Positions 1 through 11,662 of a stretch of DNA of 19,201 nucleotides are shown here, piece by piece. The position numbers and the translations under genes are program-made. Numbering within the stretch: position 1 is the first letter of the stretch; each line of letters opens with the position of its first letter. Source of the DNA: JAXIHJ01 sp034189755 (GTDB taxonomy: Bacteria; Planctomycetota; Phycisphaerae; SM23-33); the NCBI GenBank assembly GCA_034189755.1, contig JAXIHJ010000110.1, positions 1 to 19,201 of the forward strand. The letters are read 5' to 3'. Below the pieces are notes generated by a model, which saw only the letters and a program-made list of their open reading frames with translations, made no database searches and had not been told where the DNA came from.

Positions 1-213
1 GACGCCGCCGACCTGGCCACCATACCGAAGGTGCCCGCCTCGCTGGGCGAGTCCGTCAGCGCGCTCGAGGCCGACCATGAGTTCCTGACCGCCGGCGGCG
101 TATTCACCGAGGACTTGGTCAACTCCTGGATATCCTGGAAGCGTCAGGAAGAGCTTGAGCCGATGGCCCTGCGGCCTCATCCGCACGAGTTCAACCTGTA
201 TTACGACAGTTGA
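1..213 (+). CDS. glnA: Type I glutamine synthetase, C-terminal end (partial)
   Basis: Only the last 70 codons are present; the gene enters from the left edge in frame 1. The fragment carries the characteristic C-terminal pattern of type I glutamine synthetase: an ADHEFL segment, then VFTEDLVNSWI, then the closing RPHPHEFNLYYDS. The enzyme makes glutamine from glutamate, ammonium and ATP as a cytoplasmic dodecamer. In the E. coli enzyme the regulatory adenylylation tyrosine lies about 72 residues from the end, so it would sit just off the edge and cannot be checked here. The same-strand gltB and gltD genes follow after a 333-bp spacer, which supports a nitrogen assimilation cluster. The identification is firm for the family; a type I versus long type III form cannot be separated by length, but the ending is type I. 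Confidence 0.93.
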   Translation, partial: DAADLATIPKVPASLGESVSALEADHEFLTAGGVFTEDLVNSWISWKRQEELEPMALRPHPHEFNLYYDS

Positions 214-262
214 TTATGGGAGCTGTCGCAGGTGCGATGTAAATGTGCCCGCGATGATAGTT

Positions 263-293
263 CCTTTTCCCCGGCGGCCGGGAAGGTTTCTTC
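263..293 (+). terminator. Terminator-like hairpin after glnA
   Basis: About 50 bp after the glnA stop codon, CCTT at 263-266 and CCCGG at 270-274 can pair with CCGGG at 78-82 of the same hundred (278-282) and AAGG at 283-286, leaving a 3-base bulge and a 3-base loop. The run TTTCTTC follows directly at 287-293. This resembles an intrinsic terminator but the T tract is interrupted. No other strong candidate lies between glnA and gltB, so partial read-through into gltB is possible. Confidence 0.4.
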
Positions 294-360
294 ACGGACC
301 TTCGCGGCCGCTCTTTCATCTCTTCGCATACGCCGCCTGCTGCGAAACGGACCAGGTGCC

Positions 361-440
361 TATAAGCAAAGCTACTAATTACTATTATAATATTAAGCTT
401 ATCTTATTGCTCCGCATTTGCGATTCTATACGTATACTAC
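361..440 (+). promoter_or_regulatory. AT-rich tract, candidate gltBD promoter region
   Basis: The 214-546 spacer contains an abruptly AT-rich stretch in otherwise GC-rich DNA. It holds a perfect TATAAT at 386-391, but only a poor -35 match (TAAGCA, 363-368, 17-bp spacer). A second possibility is TTATTG at 404-409 with TATACG at 427-432, spacer 17. Neither is a complete consensus promoter. I see no sigma-54 site with the correct 10-base GG-GC spacing. The tract is the most plausible place for gltBD transcription to start; the exact site is not resolved. Confidence 0.35.
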
Positions 441-521
441 TTGGTAGACATCTATGCCCAGGCCGGTAACGCCGCCGGACCACAGTGGGCCAAGGCTGCC
501 GCGAAAATCCGCAAAGACTGA
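366..521 (+). pseudogene. Short hydrophobic reading frame without a standard start, possible gene remnant
   Basis: One frame is open from after the TAA at 363-365 to a TGA at 519-521. It would encode a very hydrophobic AT-rich stretch, then a more ordinary segment VDIYAQAGNAAGPQWAKAA, ending KIRKD. The last 25 codons (from 444) have mostly G or C at third positions, like the real genes here. No ATG or GTG begins the frame; only a TTG at 441 would give about 26 residues. It may be the tail of a decayed gene or chance. No family was recognised. Confidence 0.2.
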
Positions 522-546
522 AACGTTTGAAGGATAACCGAGAAAA

Positions 547-5125
<4,579 letters not shown>

Positions 5126-5133
<8 letters not shown>

Positions 5134-6550
5134 GCCGACGGGATTCATGGAATATCCTCGCCAGGAGGCTCCGCATCGGCCGATTGCCGAACGTGTAAAG
5201 GACTATTTAGAGATCGGCCTGCCGCTTCCGAAGCACATGCTGCACCGCCAGGCCGCCAGGTGCATGGATTGCGGCATCCCGTTTTGCCACGCCGCAGGCT
5301 GCCCGCTGGAAAACCGCATCCCGGAGTTCAACGACCTGGCGTACCGAGGCCGGTGGCGCGAGGCGTGCGAGAATCTCCAGGCCACCAACAACTTCCCCGA
5401 AATAACGGGGCGGCTCTGCCCCGCACCGTGCGAAGCCGCCTGCACGCTCAACATCGATCAGACGCCGGTGCTGATAAAGCAGATCGAGCGGGAAATAGCT
5501 GATCGCGGCTTCGCCGAGGGCTGGATCCGACCCATGCCGGCGGCAAAGAAAACAGGCAAGCACGTTGCGGTGGTTGGTTCCGGCCCGGCGGGTCTGGCCG
5601 CCGCGCAACAACTGGCACGCGCCGGCCACGATGCGGTCGTATTCGAAAAGGACAAACGCATCGGCGGGTTACTCAGATATGGAATTCCCGACTTCAAGCT
5701 GGACAAGAAAATTATCGACCGGCGCATCAAACAGATGCAGGCCGAAGGTGTCGAATTCCAGCCAAACGTAAATATAGGCGAGGATATCTCGCTGCAGTAT
5801 CTGCGCGGGCGATTCGACGCCGTCTGCCTGGCATTAGGCGCCGGACAACCGCGCGACCTGGCCGTTCCCGGCCGGGGCCTGGAGAACATCCACTTCGCGA
5901 TGGACTATCTCACTCAACAGAACCGGATCAATGCCGGTGAGGACCAGGCCCGCGAGAAACAAATCGACGCCGCCGGCAAGATTGTCGTCGTTATTGGCGG
6001 CGGGGATACGGGCAGTGACTGCATCGGCACGGCCAGGCGTCAGGGCGCAAAGGAAATTTACCAGTTTGAGATTCTGCCTAAACCGCCGGAGAAGGCCAAC
6101 CCCCAAACCCCCTGGCCGCTGTGGCCTAATATCCTGCGGACGTCCAGTTCACACGAAGAAGGCTGCACGCGCCGCTGGAGTGTGCTGACGAAGAAGTTCA
6201 CGGGCGCCGGTGTGCGGGTCAGCGAGCTTCGCGGCTGCGAGGTCGAGTGGACGCCGGCCGGCGGCGAATGGCAGATGAAGGAAATCCCCGGCACCGAATT
6301 CAGCATGAAGGTTGACCTGGTCCTGCTGGCGATGGGCTTTGTGCACGTCGAGCACAGCGGCCTGGTTGAGAAATTCGGTTTGCAACTGGATCGGAACGGG
6401 AACATAGCGACGGATGGTCATTGCCATAGTTCCGAACCCGGCATTTTCGCAGCCGGAGACTCGGTCTTGGGGGCATCGCTGATTGTTCGCGCCATCGCCT
6501 CAGGCAGATGTGTCGCTGCTGCAATCGACCGCCGGCTTCAGGGCCGGTGA
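5126..6550 (+). CDS. gltD: Glutamate synthase (GOGAT) small subunit
   Basis: This 474-residue protein is the NADPH-oxidising, FAD-containing beta subunit that passes electrons to GltB. The N-terminal iron-sulphur region has Cys46, Cys49, Cys54 and Cys59 (CMDCGIPFCHAAGC), plus Cys98, Cys102 and Cys106 (CPAPCEAAC), matching the two 4Fe-4S clusters of the family. The FAD-binding GSGPAG is at 151-156, the NADPH-binding GGGDTGSD at 291-298, and the closing flavin motif FAAGDSVLGASLIVRA begins near 441. The length matches the E. coli subunit (about 472). The ATG at 5126 lies inside the gltB end, with a strong GAGGAGG ribosome site upstream, so the two are translationally coupled. It converges with the next gene over 53 bp, in which I see no clear terminator. 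Confidence 0.97.
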
Positions 6551-6603
6551 ATCATGCCGAGCACAGGTACGCCGTCGATACTTAAAGACCCCCAGACAGG
6601 AGG

Positions 6604-9237
6604 TTACGCGCCGTCACTTCCTACATGTTCGAGGTAGCAGACGACCTTTTGGTCTATGGTGTTTGCATTGAGTTTGACCGTAACGCCGCCACCCAGGTCG
6701 GCGGCATCTATGATGCGGACAGTATCGGCCCACTCGGCTGCGCCCGGGAGCAATTCGGTCAGCTTGTTGGGGGCCTTCTCGAAAAAGTCACTGTTTAGAA
6801 AGTTGCTTTCCCGGGCCGGGAACAGGGCAAGGTAGAGTATGTCCAGCTCCACCATTTCGCTGAACAGGTGCGTTCCCAGCGACACCTCCGGGACCAAGCC
6901 CTCGCGCATGGCCACTATTTCACAGAGCGCCGATACGGTATTGATGTCGGAAAAGCTGATCGGCACGCCGAGCGATGGCGTGGTCGTCCCCCATCGTCCC
7001 GGCCCGAGCAGCATCGTGGTCGCAGGCTTGTTTGCCTCCTCGACGTGTGTGATTTGACCGATCAGCCGGGCAATACGATGTCTGTCGCTTATAGGCAACC
7101 GGCCGTACGCAGAAGGCACCACGTAGATCAGCCGGTCAATTTTGGCTTCCCTGCTCTGGCCTATGACAGCCCCGTGCGCCTCCAGCACAAGATTATTCTT
7201 TGATATTTTCCTCGGCGGTTCCGGAACGGTTCCGCCGCCTTTGCCTTGGAAAGGCCGGCACTGTAAGAGGTTGATCTTGTATTGACGGTCGCCGAGAAAG
7301 TTCGCCGTGAATTCCACGTCGACGGGAGAGTCGTAGGCCGCCTGAAGAGTCTTCAGTATTTCGCACATGTCTGCGACGAATTGAGTCTCGCTCAACAGCT
7401 TCTCAAAAGTCAGCGAGGGAGAAAAGACGTCTTTCCTGCCGGACTCAGCCGCTCTGCGGGCCAGTTCTTCGTCCTGCGATGCGAACATTTCCATCGGCAG
7501 GTCCGGGCTGCGCTCGGCTACGTCGGAAAAGCTCCTTGACAGCAGTTGATTCGCCGCAAGGTCCAGCACGTCAACCTTTCTCTGGGTGTACTGTCTGGCC
7601 TCGTCAAAGTTTGACTCCGGCCTTTTCTCCGGAGCGTTCAGGGCTACGACCCTTGTGTAATCGTCATCGTGTCTGTCAACCGCTCGTGTGCCCAGGGCGA
7701 AGACCAGCCTGAGCACGCCTGCTTCCGGATCGATGTCCCTGCTCCAGACGTATGGGTTGAACGAAAGCCCAACTCCGGCGACCTGTGGGTAGAAAAGCTC
7801 GTCGTGCACGGCGCCGGAGACCCTCTGGACCAGCAGGGCCATTTGCTCGTCATGGTCGAGCATCCCACGCTGTGCGCGGTAAGTCAGGGCCTTTTGACTC
7901 ATCGTACTGGCGTAGATTGTTCGCACGGCTGAGAGGAAGTCCTCCAGCCGCTTGTGTCTTGGCCCCTGGTTTACGCAGAAGACGCTTTCGTACTTGCCGG
8001 CGAAGGCGTTTCCGAAGTTATCCTCCAGGAGGCTGCTGGAACGGACGATAATGGGCGACTGCCCGAAGTAGTCCAGCATGTCGGCGAACTGCTTTTCTAT
8101 GTATTCCGGGAAGGCCCCGACCAGTATTCGACGACGCGCGGCTTCGGCCCCTTCCATGAAGCTCGCCAGGTCCTGCTTCCGCTGCCGGATCCACCATATG
8201 CCGTTGGTTACGAAAAATGTATAGAACACATCCGAACCTATGAAGAACGAATCGTGTGGTTCCAGCACCTCGGTCCACCGTGTGTCGGCCTGTTCCAGTA
8301 TCGCTCTGGCGAGCAGCATGCCGACGGATTTCCCGCCGATCAGCCCGGTGCCGACCATCCGCCTGCCGATATCCAACAAGTCCAGGAGTGTCAGGTGTTT
8401 TTCCGCCAAGCCAAGCATTCGTCCGTGGCGGGATATCGCCATTCGAAGGAGTCGTTGGAAGCATTCGTCGGTCTTTTCCGGGGGGGCCTCGCCACGCTGT
8501 ATTGCAGCCAGGGTTTCCTCAGCCTGAAGGAACGTCCGGCTCCATACGTCCAGGCGGTAACTTGGCGATTCCAGCCCATGCCGGGGTGCAGCCTGTAGAA
8601 TCTCCGATATCCTGGCGCTCTGCGTAACCAGCACAAAATCATTTCCCTGCCAGGCGTGGAGCATGTACATCGTCGGGGAATATCGTTGCTGGACCTTCAT
8701 TGGGTGCACGTGCAGCGTTCCGGCATGGCGACGAATATCGAGCAACACCTGGGTGGTTTCAGTGATAGGCGAGGTGGCGTAGAAGGAATGGTGGTTCCGC
8801 AGAAGGGGAAAGCAGGCTATTGCCTCCGCATCGTAGAGATACGGGCAGGTGAGCATAAAGAAATTACCCAGCATCTGGTCGCTGTACCAGTCCACAGCAA
8901 GGTCCGAAAGGCAGTCGAACAGGTAGTACCCGCCCTTTCCGACATCTTTGATCACCTTGTGGACTTCCGTTATGAATTGCTCGAAGCCGGCCTCGGGGTG
9001 GAGGTGGTGTATATCTGCGCCTGTATCGGCATCCACCAGGGGGCGGTGCCTGGCAAAGCGAAAGTAAATCAGCCTCTGGTCGCATTCCAGGGCGTTGCGA
9101 CAGTACGGCTCGGCAAACGGCAGGTAATCCTCGATCGAATCGACCTGCCAGACAATGTTGTCGCCCGGAATAAGGCCTTTCAGCACCCGGTCAAGACCGG
9201 GAAGACCCGTGCTAAGCTGTGCATCAACCTGTGCCAT
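6604..9237 (-). CDS. Degenerate KaiC-like domain fused to PPDK_N (PEP/pyruvate-binding ATP-grasp) protein
   Basis: The product is 877 residues from the ATG at 9237, preferred because GLPGLDRVLKGLIPGD, the usual KaiC-family opening, begins near residue 11; an upstream extension would add 31 unremarkable residues. Residues 1 to about 235 follow the KaiC/RecA fold with a Walker B-like YYLFDCLSDL (104-113), but the Walker A position reads VDSIEDYLPF (32-41), with no GKT/S. Residues about 290-670 resemble the ATP-grasp domain of PEP synthase and pyruvate phosphate dikinase: GLIGGKSVG (298-306), VRSSSLLEDNFGNAFAGKYE (398-417) and the closing INLLQCRPFQG (655-665). The region after that includes GAVIGQSREAKIDRLIYV, but the catalytic-histidine motif (TSHGG-type) and the PEP-binding barrel are absent. 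It is therefore not a complete PEP synthase. The function is unknown; a nucleotide-dependent regulatory or phosphotransfer role is only inference. Confidence 0.8.
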   Translation of the reverse strand: MAQVDAQLSTGLPGLDRVLKGLIPGDNIVWQVDSIEDYLPFAEPYCRNALECDQRLIYFRFARHRPLVDADTGADIHHLHPEAGFEQFITEVHKVIKDVGKGGYYLFDCLSDLAVDWYSDQMLGNFFMLTCPYLYDAEAIACFPLLRNHHSFYATSPITETTQVLLDIRRHAGTLHVHPMKVQQRYSPTMYMLHAWQGNDFVLVTQSARISEILQAAPRHGLESPSYRLDVWSRTFLQAEETLAAIQRGEAPPEKTDECFQRLLRMAISRHGRMLGLAEKHLTLLDLLDIGRRMVGTGLIGGKSVGMLLARAILEQADTRWTEVLEPHDSFFIGSDVFYTFFVTNGIWWIRQRKQDLASFMEGAEAARRRILVGAFPEYIEKQFADMLDYFGQSPIIVRSSSLLEDNFGNAFAGKYESVFCVNQGPRHKRLEDFLSAVRTIYASTMSQKALTYRAQRGMLDHDEQMALLVQRVSGAVHDELFYPQVAGVGLSFNPYVWSRDIDPEAGVLRLVFALGTRAVDRHDDDYTRVVALNAPEKRPESNFDEARQYTQRKVDVLDLAANQLLSRSFSDVAERSPDLPMEMFASQDEELARRAAESGRKDVFSPSLTFEKLLSETQFVADMCEILKTLQAAYDSPVDVEFTANFLGDRQYKINLLQCRPFQGKGGGTVPEPPRKISKNNLVLEAHGAVIGQSREAKIDRLIYVVPSAYGRLPISDRHRIARLIGQITHVEEANKPATTMLLGPGRWGTTTPSLGVPISFSDINTVSALCEIVAMREGLVPEVSLGTHLFSEMVELDILYLALFPARESNFLNSDFFEKAPNKLTELLPGAAEWADTVRIIDAADLGGGVTVKLNANTIDQKVVCYLEHVGSDGA

Positions 9238-9427
9238 TAAGCACTCTTCGATATTCCCCGTCCGCCCAGCCAATCCACGCATTTGCCTCACTCTGGAGCG
9301 GACAGGCTTTTGAGATAGCCTTAATACCATCCGTAAACCTGGATTTCACGTGGAAACTCATTGGGTTCGGCACGAAATGCTGATAAATGTATGTCTTCAG
9401 CTAAAATAGCAGTTTGGGCAGCTTAGA

Positions 9428-9463
9428 TTAAGTCACAGTTCTCGGCTCAAATACTGGTTGGGA
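9428..9463 (+). repeat. First copy of a possible IS-end-like repeat
   Basis: TTAAGTCACA at 9428-9437, then TCTCGGCTC at 9440-9448 and ATAC-TGGTT-GGGA to 9463, recurs with small changes at 9616-9700 directly upstream of the IS3 orfA remnant. After 9463 the two copies diverge. This may be a solo remnant of the same insertion-sequence end. No matching terminal inverted repeat could be identified, so the true IS boundary is unknown. Confidence 0.45.
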
Positions 9464-9476
9464 TTAACCTATCGGA

Positions 9477-9506
9477 TCGCCGCGCGGCGAACCGGTTTTT
9501 CTTTTT
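9477..9506 (+). terminator. Hairpin followed by T tract
   Basis: The 14-base perfect palindrome TCGCCGCGCGGCGA at 9477-9490 is followed after 5 bases by TTTTTCTTTTT (9496-9506). On the plus strand this looks like an intrinsic terminator. No plus-strand gene precedes it now; it could belong to a lost gene. The 5-base gap before the T tract weakens the call. Confidence 0.35.
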
Positions 9507-9514
9507 GCGTCGCC

Positions 9515-9539
9515 CGAGCGTCCTGACCTTCAGGGCTCG
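9515..9539. repeat. Inverted repeat (hairpin)
   Basis: CGAGC (9515-9519) pairs with GCTCG (9535-9539) and CCTGA (9522-9526) pairs with TCAGG (9530-9534), leaving a 2-base bulge and a 3-base loop. It is the second of four hairpins between 9477 and 9672. No function is evident. Confidence 0.45.
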
Positions 9540-9578
9540 ACGACTCGCCACTATTCTATCTCGCCGTCCGAAGTTGTT

Positions 9579-9595
9579 CAAAGTCTGCGACTTTG
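9579..9595. repeat. Inverted repeat (hairpin)
   Basis: CAAAGTC (9579-9585) and GACTTTG (9589-9595) form a perfect 7-bp stem with a 3-base loop, just before the second IS-end-like copy. It could be an operator or part of an IS end, but no partner site was found. Confidence 0.4.
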
Positions 9596-9615
9596 GCAGT
9601 GGAGGCATTGGAAAG

Positions 9616-9700
9616 TTAAGTCACACGTTGCTGTTGGCTGCGTTCGCTACGCTCACTTCGCCAACAGCAACGATCTCGGCTCTGGATACTTGGTTCGGGA
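9616..9700 (+). repeat. Second IS-end-like copy, interrupted by a 47-base palindrome
   Basis: TTAAGTCACA (9616-9625) and TCTCGGCTC (9674-9682), adjacent in the first copy at 9428, are here separated by 9626-9673. That insert is almost exactly a palindrome: CGTTGCTGTTGGC (9626-9638) pairs perfectly with GCCAACAGCAACG (9660-9672), 13 bp, with a 21-base loop that itself contains GCGT/ACGC. The copy runs on into AGGAG and the ATG of the orfA remnant at 9721. It looks like a small palindromic element inserted into the upstream region of an insertion sequence. Confidence 0.55.
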
Positions 9701-9720
9701 GCAGGTAAAAGGAGCTGATC

Positions 9721-9846
9721 ATGGCAAAGAACATCGTACAAGAGATCCGTAAAGCAACCCGACGTAAGTTCTCCGCTAAAGAGAAGATTCGCATCGTTCT
9801 GGAGGGCCTGAGAGGGGAGATCCCCATCTCCGAACTGGCCCGTCGC
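9721..9846 (+). mobile_element. Truncated IS3-family transposase OrfA (N-terminal remnant)
   Basis: After a good AGGAG ribosome site, the first 42 codons read like the start of an IS3-family OrfA: MAKNIVQEIRKATRRKF, then SAKEKIRIVLEGLRG and ISELARR, the opening of the helix-turn-helix. In intact family members a segment such as EGI with a tyrosine-rich helix follows; here the homology stops at about 9846 and the reading frame continues as GGRSSARLSYP, which is out-of-frame reading of another gene. The rest of orfA, the orfB integrase with its DDE residues, and the right end are missing. The element is dead. The open frame to 10167 is a chimera and not a functional gene. Confidence 0.8.
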
Positions 9847-9848
9847 GG

Positions 9849-10088
9849 CGGTCGATCGTCCGCACGATTGTCATATCCAACCTGTTCGCAGCCGCCGTCG
9901 CCGGCGCGAACGTGCTGCTCGATGCGAACTACATGTTTCTGTGCCGCCCGCCCGATGCGCCAAGTCCGTTTTTCTTCCTGCCCTGGCCGTGGTACATCGT
10001 GTTTCTGGAAGGCGTGGGCGTGGTTTTCGTCGTCCTTGCCTATCTGCCCTTGCCGCTATCCGCCCGGCTTAGCCGCCGCAAGAAGTGA
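9849..10088 (+). pseudogene. C-terminal fragment of a TIGR02206/YwaF-like membrane protein
   Basis: Read in the frame beginning at 9849, the DNA encodes 79 residues ending in a TGA at 10086. They include IVRTIVISNLFAAAVAGANV, NYMFLCRPP and PWPWYIVFLEGVGVVFVVLA, which match the last two membrane helices and the connecting motif of the TIGR02206 (YwaF/TMEM164-related) family, usually about 235 residues. The N-terminal two thirds are absent from the window. The fragment is joined directly, in another frame, to the IS3 orfA remnant at about 9847. This fits IS insertion followed by a deletion that removed the IS right side and the start of the gene. No promoter or start codon serves the fragment. 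Confidence 0.72.
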
Positions 10089-10148
10089 AGCTGGAGCCAT
10101 TAACGCTTATTTGCAGCGTCTGGCCTGGCTTACCTCATCAGAGATGAT

Positions 10149-11294
10149 TCAGTCCTGCTTGAGATAGAGCGTCTGTGTCGGGAAGGCAAACTTTATGGCC
10201 TCTTCGTTGAACCGCCGCAGAAGTTCCGTATTGAAATCGTGGTTGAACGCCAGATATTCCCACCAGTCCGGGGGCGTAAACCAGTAATAGACCACGATGT
10301 TCAGGCTCGCGGCGCCAAAATCGCCGAAGTATACACGCGGCGGGAAGCCCTCGGCGAAGTGGTCCTTGCGGGCATCGAGCATTTGGCGAATTATCTCGAC
10401 CCCGCGCTGGAGTTTTTCAGGTGCGGTGTCGTAGGTAACGGTTATCTCCAGGGTCCGCTTGATGTAAGGCCGGCGGGAAATGTTTTCAACCGTTTCGTTT
10501 GCAATTACCGAGTTCGGCACCGTTACCAGATGGCCGTTGAGCAGACGGATCCGCGTGGAGCGGAAGCCGACTTCTTCGACCGTGCCGTCGTAGCCCTTGA
10601 CGACGATGCGCTCGCCCATCTGGAACGGCCGGTCGGTGAAGATGGTTACCGAGCCGAAGAAATTGGCCAGCGTATCCTTGGCGGCCAATGCAAACGCCAA
10701 ACCGCCGATGCCCAGCCCGGCGAGCATCGCGCCGATTTGCCAGTGGAAGATATTCTGTGCGATGAACAGGCCGGCGACAACCACCACGAAGATTCGCAAC
10801 GTCTTGCGGATAATCGGCACGAGCTGATCGTCCAGCAGCGTGTTGGTCTTGGAGGTCCACCGCAGCAGGAAGAATTCGATGGCATCCACCAGCTTGTAGA
10901 TGAACCAGCCGGTTGCCAGGACGGCAATCGTGCTGCAGGCATTAAGCCAGAGACTTTTTAAGTCTGTTACGACCGGCACGCCGCCTTCGGCCGGGGGGCT
11001 GCTTTCGTACCGCAGGTTCATGAAGCCGGCGGCGATGTAAAGTCCCACCGCCAGTGCCAGCATCGTCACCGGGCCGGAAAGGCTGCGCAACAGTCTGCCG
11101 AGCAGCCAGGACTTCTGGCGATCGCACAGCACCTGCCCGTGCTTTTGAAGCAGCAGCGAGACCACCTTGCCGACGAGCAAGCCGACCAGCAACACGCCCA
11201 GCAGGGCCAGCCACCGCCAAAGCTCGTTGTTAAGAAACTTTGTTTCTATCAGCCAGTCCGTCCAGGCCCAGGCCAATGGGGTGATATTTATCAT
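10149..11294 (-). CDS. MscS-family mechanosensitive ion channel
   Basis: The 381-residue product is an inner-membrane small-conductance mechanosensitive channel, which releases solutes on hypo-osmotic shock. Hydrophobic helices lie at about 27-50, 74-92, 116-138 and 166-183. The pore helix and the start of the beta domain show the family signature AGLGIGGLAFALAAKDTLAN (192-211), continuing FFGSVTIFTDRPFQMGERI (212-230). The cytoplasmic vestibule follows, with GTVEEVGFRSTRIR (237-250) and VPNSVIANETVENISR (259-274). The ATG at 11294 is preferred: GAGG lies 8 bases upstream, and the extended frame to 11411 adds a charged non-conserved stretch. It converges with the YwaF-like remnant and is transcribed away from the ncRNA/rny region. 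Confidence 0.93.
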   Translation of the reverse strand: MINITPLAWAWTDWLIETKFLNNELWRWLALLGVLLVGLLVGKVVSLLLQKHGQVLCDRQKSWLLGRLLRSLSGPVTMLALAVGLYIAAGFMNLRYESSPPAEGGVPVVTDLKSLWLNACSTIAVLATGWFIYKLVDAIEFFLLRWTSKTNTLLDDQLVPIIRKTLRIFVVVVAGLFIAQNIFHWQIGAMLAGLGIGGLAFALAAKDTLANFFGSVTIFTDRPFQMGERIVVKGYDGTVEEVGFRSTRIRLLNGHLVTVPNSVIANETVENISRRPYIKRTLEITVTYDTAPEKLQRGVEIIRQMLDARKDHFAEGFPPRVYFGDFGAASLNIVVYYWFTPPDWWEYLAFNHDFNTELLRRFNEEAIKFAFPTQTLYLKQD

Positions 11295-11452
11295 CTGTCC
11301 GGCCTCGTGTTTTTCGCGGTTATCGCAGGCATCAATATAACTTACGGACGCTTCTCTGTCACGTCCTGAGGCGTGAAAAGAAGTCGTCTCATTTCTACTT
11401 GACCGAACCAAATCGGCCGAAGTAGAGTATATATAGTGAATAGTTGGAATTC

Positions 11453-11475
11453 TGGCCGATTCGTGTGTTCGGCCA
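11453..11475. repeat. Inverted repeat upstream of mscS-type gene
   Basis: TGGCCGA (11453-11459) and TCGGCCA (11469-11475) form a perfect 7-bp inverted repeat with a 9-base loop. A related but imperfect pair, GACCGA (11401-11406) and TCGGCC (11413-11418), lies about 50 bases away, and an AT-rich TATATA stretch sits between them. The arrangement suggests a regulator-binding region for the minus-strand channel gene, or a hairpin. A TATACT on the minus strand (11426-11431) is a possible -10 box without a good -35. Confidence 0.35.
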
Positions 11476-11662
11476 AGGTTTTATGTATCAGGTAGCGACG
11501 GCCGAGGTTGCACAACAGACAGGCCGTCCGGCAAGCGGTGTTCATGGCCTGCCGCATTGGCGTTTTGCCAGCGGCGGGCATATGTGTTGGCGGCGTCGCC
11601 TTACCGAAAGGCCAAGGAGACTTCTGACAAAAAGGACGCCACAGCGACGAACACCGATTATT

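Noticed and set aside
441..457. Sigma-54-type promoter before gltB
   Set aside because: GG and GC elements occur but are 11 bases apart rather than the required 10, and the surrounding consensus is poor.
6604..9237. Annotation as phosphoenolpyruvate synthase or pyruvate phosphate dikinase
   Set aside because: The nucleotide-binding domain is present but the catalytic histidine motif and the PEP-binding barrel are missing.
9721..10167. 148-residue protein as an intact gene
   Set aside because: Only the first 42 residues match IS3 OrfA; the remainder is out-of-frame reading of a YwaF-like gene tail.
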